From: Pomphorhynchus laevis
Lineage: Eukaryota > Acanthocephala > Palaeacanthocephala > Echinorhynchida > Pomphorhynchidae
Assembly: GCA_012934845.2 (NCBI GenBank)
Contig: WNNJ02001845.1
Span: 62,001-126,000 of the forward strand
Direction of reading: 5' to 3'
Length of the DNA: 64,000 nucleotides
The notes beneath the pieces are model-generated. The model was not told the origin of the DNA and did no database searches. It was given only the letters and a program-made list of their open reading frames with translations. Positions 1 to 10,099 of the stretch are shown here, piece after piece. Every line of letters starts with the position of its first letter. Within the stretch, counting starts at the first letter, position 1. A program made the translations under genes and the position numbers.

Positions 1-779
1 TCAACATCGTTGGTGTGATCAACAAATGTTAGCAATTACGCAGCTTGTCTTAATTGGGCTACATTGATGGAATGTCAATGTGGTTTCATTATCGTGGGAG
101 CTGATAAACCGTTGACGTTGTCTTGTCTGACCAAACTAAATAATAGAATGTAATGATCGCTCTAACTACGTATGATGTAGTTAGATTATTAGAGGTACAT
201 TGTTAAGAGACAAGTCTGATAGATGGATGTAATCTGCGGATAATTGAATTGTGGTTTGAGGAGTGATGATAGAAAGTAGAACAGGAGATATGAGATAGTT
301 CATTTTTGGGAAATTGGTTTGGATAACTTGATTGTAACATAGCAACGGAATGTGTTAGATCATGGATCAAAGATGTAAGAGGTTTTAATGATGTAATGCT
401 TGATTAGATAACATTGATACGTATCCTACTAATTACGATCATCACATTGTTGAGTATATCTACTGTAAATTGATTATCGGTATAAATCACCGTTTTGTTT
501 GAAGAAAGCTAGAAAGTTTAATAGCATCGAGAGATATCATTGATGCATTTATCTTTACAATATTATGTTGCCATTCTATTACACCAGTCTTTTACTGTTG
601 TATCGTCGAGTGTTTTCCCATCATCATAGCCCAAAAGCGTAATGAAGCAGTTTGAACCAGGGCAGCCCGAATTGATGTGGAAACAGTAGATATAAAATCG
701 AACGGTAGTTACTGATCAAACTGTTGAACAGTAACCACGTATAAACTTTCTTGTCAGAATATCATTTGCAGTGGTTACT
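1..779. other. Unassigned left flank
   Basis: I see no supportable gene or RNA here. The stretch has only short open frames. Part of 590-779 may already belong to the LINE endonuclease fragment that begins just downstream, but the similarity is too weak to set an edge. Confidence 0.4.
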
Positions 780-1290
780 AATAACCTAGTGTCGATCGAG
801 ATGATGGTCGGCACGGTGGAGGTATCTTGATGTATGTCCGTTACCACATTACTCATAGAAATGTTATCAAACTTTCTAATGTTAGAGGATTGTATGGGTG
901 CTTGTGTGTAGAACTGTGCGATGGTGGTTGTCGCATAGTTGTATTCACATTGTATCGTTTTCTAAATTCAGTCTGTCTAAGTACTAACATCTGTATATTG
1001 CTAAGTCAGTTGTCTAAGCATGATCGTTTTCTTCTAATGGATGATTTTAAATTACCATTAGTGAATTTGAGGTACTGATAGTTATTTAGACGGGTGTACT
1101 TAGAACGCAGAGATGGAATTATATTTATATCTCGTTGACGAGTTACTACTTGTTCATCATGTACCCTTAGCAACAAGGTACTTGAACGATAATGCTTATT
1201 TACTTAACCTTATGAAAAGCTTTAATTTTGGTATGATGATTTTGCTGTTGATGATAAATGGCTTAATTGCTCAACATGCTAATCTCCATC
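780..1290 (+). mobile_element. Family B (CR1-like LINE) copy B1: endonuclease fragment
   Basis: This is a degraded piece of the APE-type endonuclease of a CR1-like non-LTR retrotransposon. The frame 827-1078 begins after a GGG-I-L-M-Y-V-R stretch, then reads CLCVEL, IVVF and LLMDDFKLPLVNL, which aligns with the usual GDFN-x-P-x-x-W strand (D replaces G, K replaces N). The next frame, 1113-1280, reads LLLVHHV..TRYLND..YLLNL, the following conserved region. The frame changes near 1080-1112, so the gene is broken. The same copy seems to resume at about 2540 and 3783 beyond inserted L2 LINEs. Confidence 0.55.
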
Positions 1291-1437
1291 CAAAGATCGT
1301 TATTCGTAAAAAACGGTCACTTCAATATCCGCATAGACCGCCCCTCTTCCACAGATTCCATCCGCTTCATCAACATTCTATCCAACTATTGAAGAAAATT
1401 TATAACTGTTCTGTCAAATTACAATCATTTTCAACCA

Positions 1438-1550
1438 TCTACGACAACCATCGACGACAACCATCGACGACAACCATCGACGACAACCATCGACGACAAC
1501 CATCAACGACAACCATTGACGACAACAATCGACGACAACAATCGACGACA
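1438..1550 (+). repeat. Minisatellite in LINE leader, about 15-bp unit
   Basis: Head-to-tail units of the form ACAACCATCGACG, with variants such as ACAACAATCGACG, run directly into the ORF1 start codon. The 5' leader of L2-g on the other strand (near 35,935-35,965) carries a short version of the same ACAACCATCGACG motif, so the repeat belongs to the LINE and not to the host. Confidence 0.8.
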
Positions 1551-2126
1551 ATGGGTGGACGTAAGAAAACAACTAAGACCGACACCAACTATGGACAACT
1601 GCAAGTACAGTGCTCGATACACGACTGCAGCGTCTGGACAACAATCACCTGCGACAAGAATAAGGCTAAAGAAGACTTCGTATGTGGTTTTTGTGCCAAC
1701 AAACTAATATGCAACGTTTCCAATAAGCACATTTCAACATCCAACACGTCAACTCAAACTACCCCCGTCGTTTCTAATGTCCTTTCTCCACCCACTGACC
1801 CTGCCACCATATACACTTCCCATTCCATGTCATCTTCACTCCACGACACCCCATGTCCCGTCCTTCCCGTCTCGTTTCTCAATAACTTGCATCCATCAAT
1901 CAAAATCACCTCCACAAACCTCCACTATCCTTCCACTAATAACCTTTCCCCACATCGCTTGCCACCCTCTTTATTATCATTATCCTCTATGTCTCCCGTC
2001 GTCAAACCAAATCCCTCCAAATCATCAACTGCCAGCTCTTCTATCATGATCTCACCCACCTCACGTCAATCGTCCTCCTTTACAGAAGCGCTTTGCTTCT
2101 CGCGATCGTTGCGTCATTGTTACTAA
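1551..2126 (+). pseudogene. L2-a ORF1 protein, PHD-like N-terminus
   Basis: This is the ORF1 protein of a CR1-group LINE, expected to bind the element RNA in the ribonucleoprotein. The start is set at MGGRKKT because L2-c has an equivalent start (MGRGKKT) and the minisatellite lies upstream. Residues 21-48 hold C21, C26, W29, C34, C45 and C48 (C-x4-C-x2-W-x4-C-x10-C-x2-C), resembling the second half of a PHD finger. PHD domains are known in ORF1 of CR1-like elements. A long Ser/Thr/Pro-rich middle follows. The frame ends at 2126, but homologous sequence continues in another frame to about 2306, so the copy is broken. Confidence 0.6.
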
Positions 2127-2539
2127 TATCACGCCTTCTAACTCTTTATCTCCACAAGCACGTCTGGACCACGATGTTTCCGCCTTCAGATCCATCCTCT
2201 CGTCTATTGTCCCTGCAGATAAACCATCATTTTTCAAGGACATTTCTCCTGTCGCATTCATCCGTCTAAACAAATCTTCTCAATCTAATCCTTCCCAGCC
2301 CCTCTCCTAAAAATTGTTTTTAAGCATCGCTCTCACGCATCTTCTGTCCTCTTTCAACGATTCAAACTCATGTCATCTTCAACCACTCGAATTTTCCCCG
2401 ATCGCGCCCCTTCCGAAATCGCTCAAATCTCTTCAGCCCGCATCGAAAAACGCCGTCGCGAGGAAAACGGCGAAACATCACTCGCCATCCGAAACATAGA
2501 CGGAAATTTTCAAGTTGTCCACACCCGTCCTTGCTAAGA

Positions 2540-3183
2540 AGTAGGATCATAATGTTTAACTTGCTACTTGCGATCGTTATATTATAAGTTCGTTCACTAG
2601 CCAACGTAATCAATTTTATCGAGCTAAACATACGAAGCGTAGATCATACGAACTGCAAATAGCTCGAACTTTGAATGTCACTCGGAAGCAGTTCTTGTCT
2701 TACATCCGAAAAAGCAAATCGGTATCATGCTAAATATCACGTATATGATCTAATTGGGGTTAGATCATATACGACTCTATAAGTTAGATCTAATACTCTA
2801 TACATAAAGTAGCAAGCTCTTGTAGCTAAAATTTTTGCGGATGAATTCAAGCTAGGCAGTGACTCTCAGTTGACTGGCTAATATCTGGAGCCTGTAAGAT
2901 ATTTTATTGATGCTTGTTAAATAGTTAAAATGAAAATTTCCCGTCTATGCTCGTATTCCTCTTCATGATCTGATGAGGTTCATCAATTTGTGCTGAAACC
3001 TCTCCACGCTGGTATAACTAACAAACCAATTGTCTGAGTTATTTCAGTTAACAGTAAATAGCGGTCATTTTCCAGAGAATTGGTTAACCGATACCGTTGT
3101 CCCAGTTTTTAAAAAAGACGAAATAACCAGTGCTTCGAAGTATTGTGGAATTAGTCTCACGAAGTATTGTGGAATTAGTCTCC
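2540..3183 (+). mobile_element. Family B copy B1: endonuclease-RT linker and RT N-terminus
   Basis: The linker reads LNVTRKQFLSYIRKSKS near 2670-2720. From 3030 the frame gives ELFQLTVNSGHFPENW, then VVPVFKKDE and SASKYCGISL, the well-known start of a LINE RT domain (normally P-x-x-W-x-x-A-x-V-x-P-x-x-K, then NYRPISL). A 24-bp block containing AAGTATTGTGGAATTAGTCT is tandemly duplicated at 3135-3182, at the junction with the L2-b insertion. Several frame interruptions show the copy is dead. Confidence 0.6.
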
Positions 3184-3782
3184 GTGTCATCTGCCGTATC
3201 CGCCCCCTTGTCGACTTCCGCTCCGGTATGTATCTGCTTTCATCGCTTATTTTCTCTAACATCGGTTACTGCCACAGCCTTTTCGCCAATGCTCAAAATC
3301 CATCATCCTACCCCTACAACGCATCATCAACTCCGCCGTTCGAGTGCTCCTACATCTCCGTCGCTTTGAATACACATCCACATATCTTGCCTAACTCTCC
3401 TGGCTTACCATCCACATCTGCATACCACTCCGCTTCTTCTAGTAACTTTTAGTCTCGTCGCTGTCGGCTCCTTATCGTTCATCAACCACCCTTTCTTAGA
3501 CGACACTCGCCCCACCTCTCTATCACTACGTTCCCGTAATTCCCTCTTACTCCACTTTCCCAATTACTCTAACAACTACGGTCTTCTATCCTTCCTCGTC
3601 TCCGACCCACCCGCCTGGAATAAGCTCCCACTCGACGTCCGCCGCGCTCCCTCCTTTATTACATTCAAATACATCATCCGTACTCACCTTCTCGATACAT
3701 GATTTAAATTTTTGTTCGTTTTTGTGGTCATGTAAGCGTACGCCGGCACGCATTTGCCACATAAAAATATATCTGTTTTTAA
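3184..3782 (+). mobile_element. Family L2 copy L2-b, 3' fragment
   Basis: This is a 5'-truncated L2 LINE consisting of the RT C-terminal (thumb) region and 3' tail. It begins at the sequence for RIRPLVDFRS and runs through LPFLDDT-like, LRSRNSLLLHFP and PWNKLPLDVRRAPS-like segments in more than one frame. It ends in the family 3' hairpin (3724-3760) and an A/T tail. It interrupts family B RT sequence on both sides, so it inserted into B1. Confidence 0.65.
3724..3760 (+). other. L2-family 3' tail hairpin (copy L2-b)
   Basis: The block runs from GTGGTCATGTAAGCG to CATTTGCCAC around GCGTAC-GCCG-GCACGC, a stem with one mismatch here. The same block ends every L2 copy in this window. It is probably the RT recognition hairpin, as in other LINEs that recognise a 3' stem-loop; that role is inferred. 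Confidence 0.65.
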
Positions 3783-4050
3783 GTGTAGTATGTAAGATTC
3801 TTGAGCGCTTTGTTTATCGTCACGTAACTAATCATCTTGATAGAAATTGCATCATTCACCCAGCCTAACATGATTTCAGAAATTATCGATCATGGTCAAG
3901 TAATCTGCTTTGTTCTCAAGAGAAATATGAGCATCAATTTTAAATGGTACCGTCATTGATGTCGTGTTTTTTGTTTTTAACCGCGCATTCGATCAAGTTC
4001 CTCACTCTAGCTTGCTTCAATTACTGTTGGACTATGGGGTCCATACATTT
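3783..4050 (+). mobile_element. Family B copy B1: RT segment with motif A
   Basis: The sequence resumes the RT domain interrupted by L2-b: CKILERFVYRHVTNHL, then, in a shifted frame, FVFNRAFDQVPHSSLLQLLLDYG, the motif A region (the intact relative B3 reads FDFSKAFDRVDHGLLLQKL). It stops at 4050 against the 3' tail of minus-strand copy L2-c. There are multiple frame changes. Confidence 0.6.
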
Positions 4051-4070
4051 TTAAAAAGATTTATTTTTAC

Positions 4071-4107
4071 GTGGCAAATGCATACAGGCGCACGCTAACA
4101 TGACCAC
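4071..4107 (-). other. L2-family 3' tail hairpin (copy L2-c)
   Basis: Read on the minus strand this is GTGGTCATGTTAGCG, a GC-rich palindromic core, then CATTTGCCAC, near the 3' end of L2-c. It is the same hairpin block as in the other L2 copies, here with a decayed stem. Confidence 0.6.
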
Positions 4108-4343
4108 AAAAAAAACAAAAAAATATATAAATATAATTCAGATGTCGATAAATGAAAACGGAGGAGGTATTTGAATGTGATAACAGAGAGAGAGCGCGGC
4201 GGACGTCAAGAGGGATCCGATTCCAGGCGAGTGAGGCGGCGACCAGAAAAAAATCAAATACCGTAGTTGTTAGAGTAATTAGAAACGTGGAGTAAGAGGG
4301 AATGACGGGAACGCAGTGGTAGAGAAGTGGGGGCGAGTGTAGT

Positions 4344-6083
4344 CTAAGAGAGTTGGATGAACGATAGTGAGCCGACAGCGACGAGACGAAAAGTTACAAG
4401 AAGGCGGAATTGTATGCGAATGGCAAGATATGTGGATATGTGGTCAAAGCGACGAAGACGTGGGAACACTAGAACGGCGGAGTTGATGATGCGTTGTAGG
4501 GGTAGGATGATGGATTTTGGAGAATTGACGAACAGGCTGAGGCAGTAATATATTTTAGGAAAGGGAAGCGGTGAAGTAAGAGACATACAAAAGCGAAAGT
4601 CAATAAGGGAGCGGATACGGCGAATGTCACGAAGAATTAAGTTAGACAAGCGGACTTTGTCGCCAACGAAGGGTTTAAGGGAAAGGTGATCATCGAAATG
4701 GAATCCCAAGAATTTATTACATTCAATCCTAGAATTTATTACATTCAAATACTACCTCCGTACCCACCTTCTCGACAAATGATTTAGATATTTTTTCGTG
4801 GTCATGTAAGCGTGCGCCGGCACGCATTTGCCATAAAAAATAAATCTATTTTAGGAAAGAAAAATTGTGGACTGTGGGGATGATTGATGAGGCAAAAGAT
4901 CAGAGGGAGGAGATATGTTAGGTTGACGAAAGAGAATCCACATTTGTAGACTTGTCTGGATTATGAGCGAGATGCGGGTGGGGGAGACGTTTGTAGATAA
5001 AAGAAAGAAGTTAGAGGCCGAAATGCCGATATCGTGTATGCGATGAGCCGGTGCATGAGCATAGATTAGGATATCATCGGCGTTTTGCATGACGTTAAAG
5101 GAGTAATTTTTGATAGGCGGAGAGAGATCGCCAAGTAGAATAGAGAAAAGCAGATGACCTAGGACTGAACTTCGTGGGCCCCCAGAAAATAGGGATGGGA
5201 GGGTAGGATAATGAATTAAAACAGACGCGAACTGATCGGTCGGATATAGAAAAGGCAAACAATGCTGCGGAGAAAGAAGACAAGCCATAATCATAACGAA
5301 AGCGAGAACGGAGGATGGAGTGGTCGACGATGGCGAAGGCGGATGAGAGGTCGAAAGGAGATGAGAACACTATATAAAGCCTTATCACGAGAAACAAGTG
5401 GGTGGGCCGTTGTAAACTTTCATACATGCGATTTCTGTGGAGTGATTAGAGAGGAAAGTGGATTGAAAAGATGGCACATGCTGGATGAAGAGAGATAAAC
5501 GTTGATCGGCATTAAGACAAGGCGCTCTAAGAGCTTGGAAAGAGTAAGGGGAGTAAATTCGTGCGATAGCTAGAAGGACCGGAAGGGTCGAGATATTGTT
5601 TTTTAAGGAGACGAACGATTGCGGATTTTTAGTGTGATGGAAATATACGACTGCGGATGGACGAGTTAAACAAGGTAGTGAGGAAAGGGGTTATCGATGA
5701 GCATATGGATTTAAGTATGGGGGTACGCAGAAGATCGACAGGTGAGGTTTTGTTGGGCAAAGGCATAATGACAGATGAGACTTCGGCAGGTGATACAGGG
5801 AAAAGATGAAAGAGTTCCGGAAGGATGAAGCGAGGCGAGTAGCAGTGAAATGGAATGGAGATGGGGTTGTGAGAAAGCAACGTGGATATTTTGGTCTGAA
5901 GAAATAATTAATAATCATAAGGATTAATGTTGCAAGTCGAAGAGGAGCGAGAAAGGATTGAGTTAAAAGTATGTCAGAAAGGCTAAGAGTTGAATGAAGT
6001 GATGATTTTATGCTGCCAGAACCAGTTGCATTTAGTACGTAGTAGGTTGAGATGAGACCGACGAAGAGCAAGATAGGAATCAC
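4344..6083 (-). pseudogene. L2-c reverse transcriptase remains
   Basis: Three frames carry homologous RT pieces. 6083-5629 has NSSIRSRIFPSH (RT entry). 5427-5095 has FAIVDHSILRSRFRYDYG (motif A region; L2-g reads FDIVDHSVLLSRLCYDYG). 5294-4851 has SVLGHLLFSILLGDL (motif B) and NADDILIYAHA (motif C, with Y replaced by N). 4748-4344 has the thumb, IRRIRSLIDFR and LPLQRIINSAVLVF. The catalytic tyrosine change and the several frames mean no functional product. Confidence 0.65.
4711..4858 (+). mobile_element. Nested L2 3'-tail fragment (L2-d), opposite orientation
   Basis: A plus-strand piece of about 0.15 kb, matching the end of the L2 coding region (ITFK/YL..HLLD-type) plus the 3' tail with the GCGTGC-GCCG-GCACGC hairpin (4798-4832), sits inside the minus-strand copy L2-c. 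Comparison with L2-g (34,620-34,650) shows uninterrupted homology across this point, so this is a later insertion or local inversion. A short stretch, GAATTTATTACATTCAA, occurs twice at its left edge. Confidence 0.6.
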
Positions 6084-6221
6084 GGAGAGACGGAGTGAGC
6101 GAGCGGATGAGGCTTGAAGGCCTCTTCAAGCGCCGATGAGGCTTGAAGGCCAAGAGAAGATCGAGAGTGGATGTGAATTCAGAATCGAAAAGAAAAGCAA
6201 TATCGAGAGGAGAGGAAGATG

Positions 6222-6800
6222 TTATTGTGGAAAAAGATTGAGACGATTTGAGTAAGACAGAGCGAAGAGGGTGTCAAGATTTCTCGAAGAGCGACGTAGG
6301 ATGGTAGTTATGTTAGGCTGGGAGTAATTGGAAGTGAGATCAAGGGTGACGAGAAAGTGATCGAATAGTCCAGGATCGGAGATCTGCAGTGAGGTGTAGG
6401 CAGCAAAACGACCGGGGACCGCAATTATGTCGAGTGCCCTGTCAATAATATGTTTGGGAGCGGTGGAGATGAGTTTGTAATTGTAGTTATAATTGTACCG
6501 GATTAAATTGGTGGAAGTGGGGCGGTCGAAGCGGATGTTGAAGTCGCTAAGAATGAGTGAAGGGATGGAGGACAAAGAACAGTGAGGCAGGAGGTCAGCG
6601 TGTTCGATAAAAAATAAGGAGGTAGAAGTTGATGAACCAAGACGTTATACAATGGCGAGATTCAGAGTTATTGGGCTTGAAGAACGACAAGTAATCAATT
6701 CGAAGGATCACGGACTGAAATGGGGAGTGATTTTGCGAAGAGACGCGGGGTGACGGGCGAATGCGACAATGCCGCCATGATTAGATAATTTAGAAAAGGA
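6222..6800 (-). pseudogene. L2-c APE-type endonuclease remains
   Basis: The frame 6575-6222 includes LILSDFNIRFDRP (the (L/I)xGDFN catalytic strand, with S for G), RALDIIAVPG (the xxLDLxxx strand) and LFDHFLVTLDL (the xSDHxxV strand with catalytic H). Upstream, 6800-6600 in other frames reads MAALSHSPVT, consistent with the G-G-I/V-x-A/V strand. This is the target-nicking endonuclease of the LINE, interrupted by frame changes. Confidence 0.55.
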
Positions 6801-7248
6801 TGAGGTGAGGGGATGGCTGATTCGACTAGTGAGCAACCGGCAGAGAAAGGTGAGGCAGAAGAGATCGATGAATTGCTTGGTTAATAGGTTAAGGATAATA
6901 TCGGATTTATGGAGAATAGATATAGTGTTAAGGAGGCCGAGGCGGAAACCGTATGTGGTGGTGAAAGGGGCTAGCGGAGAAGACGCATAGGGAAGATAGA
7001 GCGCCGTCGAATTTTGGAGCGGGTGTGGACAACTTGTAAATTTTCGTCGATCTTAAGGATGGAGAGAAATGTTTCGCCGCTTTCCTAGCGACGGCGTTTT
7101 TCGATGCGGGCAAAAGAGAGTTTAACAATTTCGGAAGGGGTAAGATCGGAGAATATGCAAGTGGGTAACGATGACATGAGTTTAAATCGTTGGGAGAGGA
7201 TAGATGACGCGTAAGTGCGATACTTGAAAACAATTTTCAGGAGAGGGG

Positions 7249-7983
7249 CTAAGAAGGATTAGATTTAGACGATTTGTTTAGGCGGATGAATGCGACAGGA
7301 GAGATGTCATTGAAAAAGGATGGTTTATCCGCAGGAACAAGAGACAAAAGGGTGGATCTGAAGGCGAAAACATTGTGGTCGAGATGTGCTTGTGGAGATA
7401 AGGAGGTGGAAGGAGTCACATTAGTTACAATGATGCAACGATCACGAGAAGGAAAGCGTTTCTGTAAAGGAGTACGATTGATGTGAGTGGGTGAGATCGC
7501 GATAGGAGAGCTGGCAGTTAAGGATATGATGGGAGTAGGTTTGATGGCGGTAGATATAGAGGATAAAGATAATAGTGAGCGATGTGAGGAAAGAATATGA
7601 GTGGAAGGATTGTGGAGGTTGGTGGATGTGATTTTGATTGAGGGATGTAGGTTATTGAGAAACGAGACAGAAGGGAAGATACGGGGAGTTCGGGAAGTGA
7701 AGATGACATGAGATGGAAGTGCATATGGTGAGAGGATCAGTGGGTTGACAAAGGATATCAGAAACGACTGCCGTGGTTTGAGTGGACACGTTGGAGGTTG
7801 ATATGTGCTTATGGGAGATGCTGCATATGAGTTTGTTGCATAAAATGTACATAGGAAGTCTTCTTTAGAGTTACTGTTGTCGCAGGTGATTGTGGTCCAG
7901 ATGATGCAGTCGTGTGTCGAGCACTGTACTTGCAGTTTAGCATAGTTGGTGTCGTTCGTAGCTGTTTTCTTACCTCTTCCCAT
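7249..7983 (-). pseudogene. L2-c ORF1 protein, PHD-like
   Basis: A 244-residue frame starts at MGRGKKTATND and matches L2-a ORF1 residue for residue over the N-terminus. C21, C26, W29, C34 and C45 are kept, but the final Cys of the GFC triplet is Tyr (FYA), which would damage the metal site. A Ser/Thr/Pro-rich linker and a conserved IRLNKSSKSNPS end follow. Homology to the ORF1 C-terminal domain continues past the stop in another frame (7230-6960; ARIEKRRRESGETFLSI), so this copy of ORF1 is split. Confidence 0.6.
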
Positions 7984-8029
7984 TAACGTCCTTGTGTGTT
8001 GAAGCTGCTAAATTTGCTACTGCAACTGA

Positions 8030-8115
8030 CTAAATTGACCCACAATTGATTGAATTGATTTGCAACTGATTGAATTGATCTGCAACTTATTGAATTAATC
8101 TCCAACTGATTTAAT
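8030..8115 (-). repeat. Leader repeats of L2-c, about 24-25 bp unit
   Basis: Four imperfect units of the type GCAACTGATTGAATTGATCT lie just upstream of ORF1 on the minus strand. L2-g has a shorter relative at 35,995-36,042 (GGATTGATCTGGAACT units). Repeated units in a LINE 5' leader often carry internal promoter elements; that role is an inference. Confidence 0.65.
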
Positions 8116-8299
8116 TGATTGTAAGTTCTTATAATAAAGAATTTTTTAAGCAGATTGATTTGGTAATCTGGATTAAGTGCTTCTTATCTTCTCATTGCTT
8201 TCAAGTATGTGTCGGCAATACGTGATCTTTATCATGATCTGTGTACGATACATTAATGGTGCTTGTTAACCGGATTGGTCGTAAACACCTCCAAATGTG

Positions 8300-8640
8300 T
8301 TTACCTTAGAAAAGGTATATCGTATCGTCTGATTATTCTATTGGTTCGAATAAAATTCAATCTCACGATTGTATTCGTGACATGGTGGTTTTAGTCTCTT
8401 CCTCGGTTGACAACCAAGGAATATTCATTGTTTCTCAAAAATATGCAGGTATATACTCGTATTTGATTTGTTTTGTCATTTCAAAAGTGCTTGATCGCAT
8501 CGATCATCTGATTTTAATCGACAAACTCATGCTTACTGGAATGAATGTACTATTGTTAAATTTAATTTATTAGAACATACGAAAAGAACAATTGTCTCAT
8601 ATCGATCAATCACCATTTGTCCTTTAATAATGGATCTGTG
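8300..8640 (+). mobile_element. Family B copy B2: short RT fragment
   Basis: The frame 8382-8573 ends in FVISKVLDRIDHLILIDKLMLTG, aligning with motif A of B3 (FDFSKAFDRVDHGLLLQKLVNTG); the first Asp of motif A is lost. Flanking sequence is too decayed to extend. It is a separate copy from B1, which already contains its own motif A at 3970-4040. Confidence 0.5.
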
Positions 8641-9449
8641 TATTAACAATATCTATCATATATGACCTTATATTTCTGGATAACAGTAACGCTCGATTGT
8701 GACCTCAACCTATTAACATTAATCATACTTTTGCTGTTTTTTGTTTTCATTTTTCGTAAAACTAAATTTTAATTTAGTGGACTTTTAATTTGTTATATAT
8801 CCACAATAACCACTTTAATAATAAACCAATACTCAAATCACAACGGAAAACTAAAGTAATAAAATATCATATGTACAGTTCAATATTCTTCTTAAATTGA
8901 TTTATTGACAACTTTAGTAATTAGATGAGCATGTTATTTCAATGATGAGCCGCACTGTCAATTACAGTTAAACATATAAGCCTTGGTATCATTCGATGTT
9001 TGAAAACGTATGAATGGCCACGTAGCCGTCCAAATTCACTTGGTGGTAAAATATTACGTAGAGGGTTGCACAATTAACTCTACTTGAATAAACAAAGATC
9101 GGCCTTTATATGATTCCGATCGGTGATAAGACGTTGTAATCGAAAGGAACTGGTATTGTACGAAAAGTTCTTAATGAATCTAACAAGGTGCGAAACACAT
9201 AGTAGTACAAACTCTTATTTAATAATTTCATGCTGTAGCTGAGAAAACGCCAAAGGCCATGTGTACATCAACTAGGGGTGAAGAAATCTATTAAAGAAAT
9301 AAGCGAAATCCACTCATTTATTGTTATGAATACAACAGTGGAACTCAGTTAGCTCTAAATGTTGTATATAAGTGTTAGAAATTAGACGAAAAAATTAGGA
9401 CAGAAAAAAGAGAAAAGGAGAGAATCAGCAACAAAATAAATGTTTTCTC
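8641..9449. other. Gap without recognisable gene
   Basis: This is AT-rich sequence with no long frame, tandem repeat or RNA that I can support. It may contain older LINE debris between the two family B fragments. Confidence 0.4.
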
Positions 9450-9714
9450 AATCTGTCATGAAAAATTCTATCGAACGCTTGATAACTCCTAGCATTCGTT
9501 TATAAATGCTCACAACAAAATATGCTTGTGCACACGTCATAAGGTTGCTTTGAATAATAACGCTTAAATCACGATATTTATTAATTCTTGCGATTATTTT
9601 TTTATTGCTAAAATACTCACCTACACAGCAAGATGAACCGATATGTATGTAGCGTTGTTTGGAATTACTTACTAACAAACAACTACATTCAGTTGAAGTT
9701 GTTAAAACACACAC
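9450..9714 (-). mobile_element. Family B thumb fragment, minus strand (B6)
   Basis: An 88-codon frame contains INKYRDLSVIIQSNLMT and YKRMLGVIKRSIEFF, aligning with VDSYKDLGVWVTSNLST and NKMIGMIRRAFVRV in the RT thumb region of B3. It is a short, isolated remnant with no 3' tail visible. Confidence 0.55.
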
Positions 9715-9925
9715 AAAATTAGGCTATGACGAACTAGTGCAGGGATCTATAGTCTAAGCTGCAACAAAACTCATCCCATGTCCCAACTCAGGACTTTCAT
9801 TTCGGTCATGAAGTCGGATAGCATCCGTGAAAGCTACGGATGCAACGCTTGAAATCATGTCAACCACCAATTGATAGATCAAACAAGCTATTCGCTTTCA
9901 TTGCGGTCTCTAATCAGTAAAGTAT

Positions 9926-10099
9926 GGTTATCTATTGGATAGAATAATCCGCAAGCTGAATAATCATCTTATGAAATTTGAAGTGGTTATCTATTGGATA
10001 GAATAATCCGCAAGCTGAATAATCATCTTATGAAATTTGAAGTGGTTATCTATTGGATAGAATAATCCGCAAGCTGAATAATCATCTTATGAAATTTGT
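9926..10099 (+). repeat. 59-bp tandem repeat, three copies
   Basis: Units start at 9926, 9985 and 10,044 with GGTTATCTATTGGATAG and end in ATGAAATTTGAAGT. The first two look identical; the third runs straight into LINE B3 coding sequence (ATGAAATTTGTGTGG). It lies at the 5' edge of B3, so it may mark the truncation point or a replication-slippage event there. Confidence 0.9.

Larger units (their letters stand above)
1291..2530 (+). mobile_element. Family L2 (CR1-group LINE) copy L2-a, 5' part
   Basis: At 1318-1400 is a stub of the L2-family endonuclease: FNIRIDRPSSTDSIRF matches FNIRFDRPTSTNLIRY of copy L2-c. A second, 5'-complete-looking copy then begins with a minisatellite leader (1438-1550), followed by ORF1 (1551 to about 2306) and a segment matching the ORF1 C-terminus of L2-c (ARIEKRRREENGETSLAIRN). 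It stops abruptly near 2530, where family B sequence resumes. The copy is therefore 3'-truncated or rearranged, and sits inside B1. Confidence 0.6.
4051..8150 (-). mobile_element. Family L2 LINE, near full-length copy L2-c
   Basis: This is the longest L2 copy, about 4.1 kb, read on the minus strand. In order it has a 5' leader with short repeats (8030-8115), ORF1 (7983-7249 plus a frame-shifted C-terminal part to about 6960), an APE-type endonuclease (about 6800-6220), RT (6083-4344), and a 3' tail with the family hairpin (4071-4107) and poly-T/A end at 4051-4070. It has many stops and frame changes, and a nested L2 tail at 4711-4858. The ORF1-EN-RT order with a PHD-like ORF1 and the RT sequence place it in the CR1/L2 part of the jockey superfamily; the exact clade is not settled. 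Confidence 0.7.

Noticed and set aside
4357-4548. Arg-rich plus-strand frame (also at 34,216-34,467).
   Set aside because: It is antisense to the L2 RT thumb region and appears in both L2 copies only because the sense coding sequence is conserved.
8341-8352. GGTTCGAA as a tRNA B box (also near 42,755).
   Set aside because: No A box at the right spacing and no cloverleaf; the second lies within LINE coding sequence.
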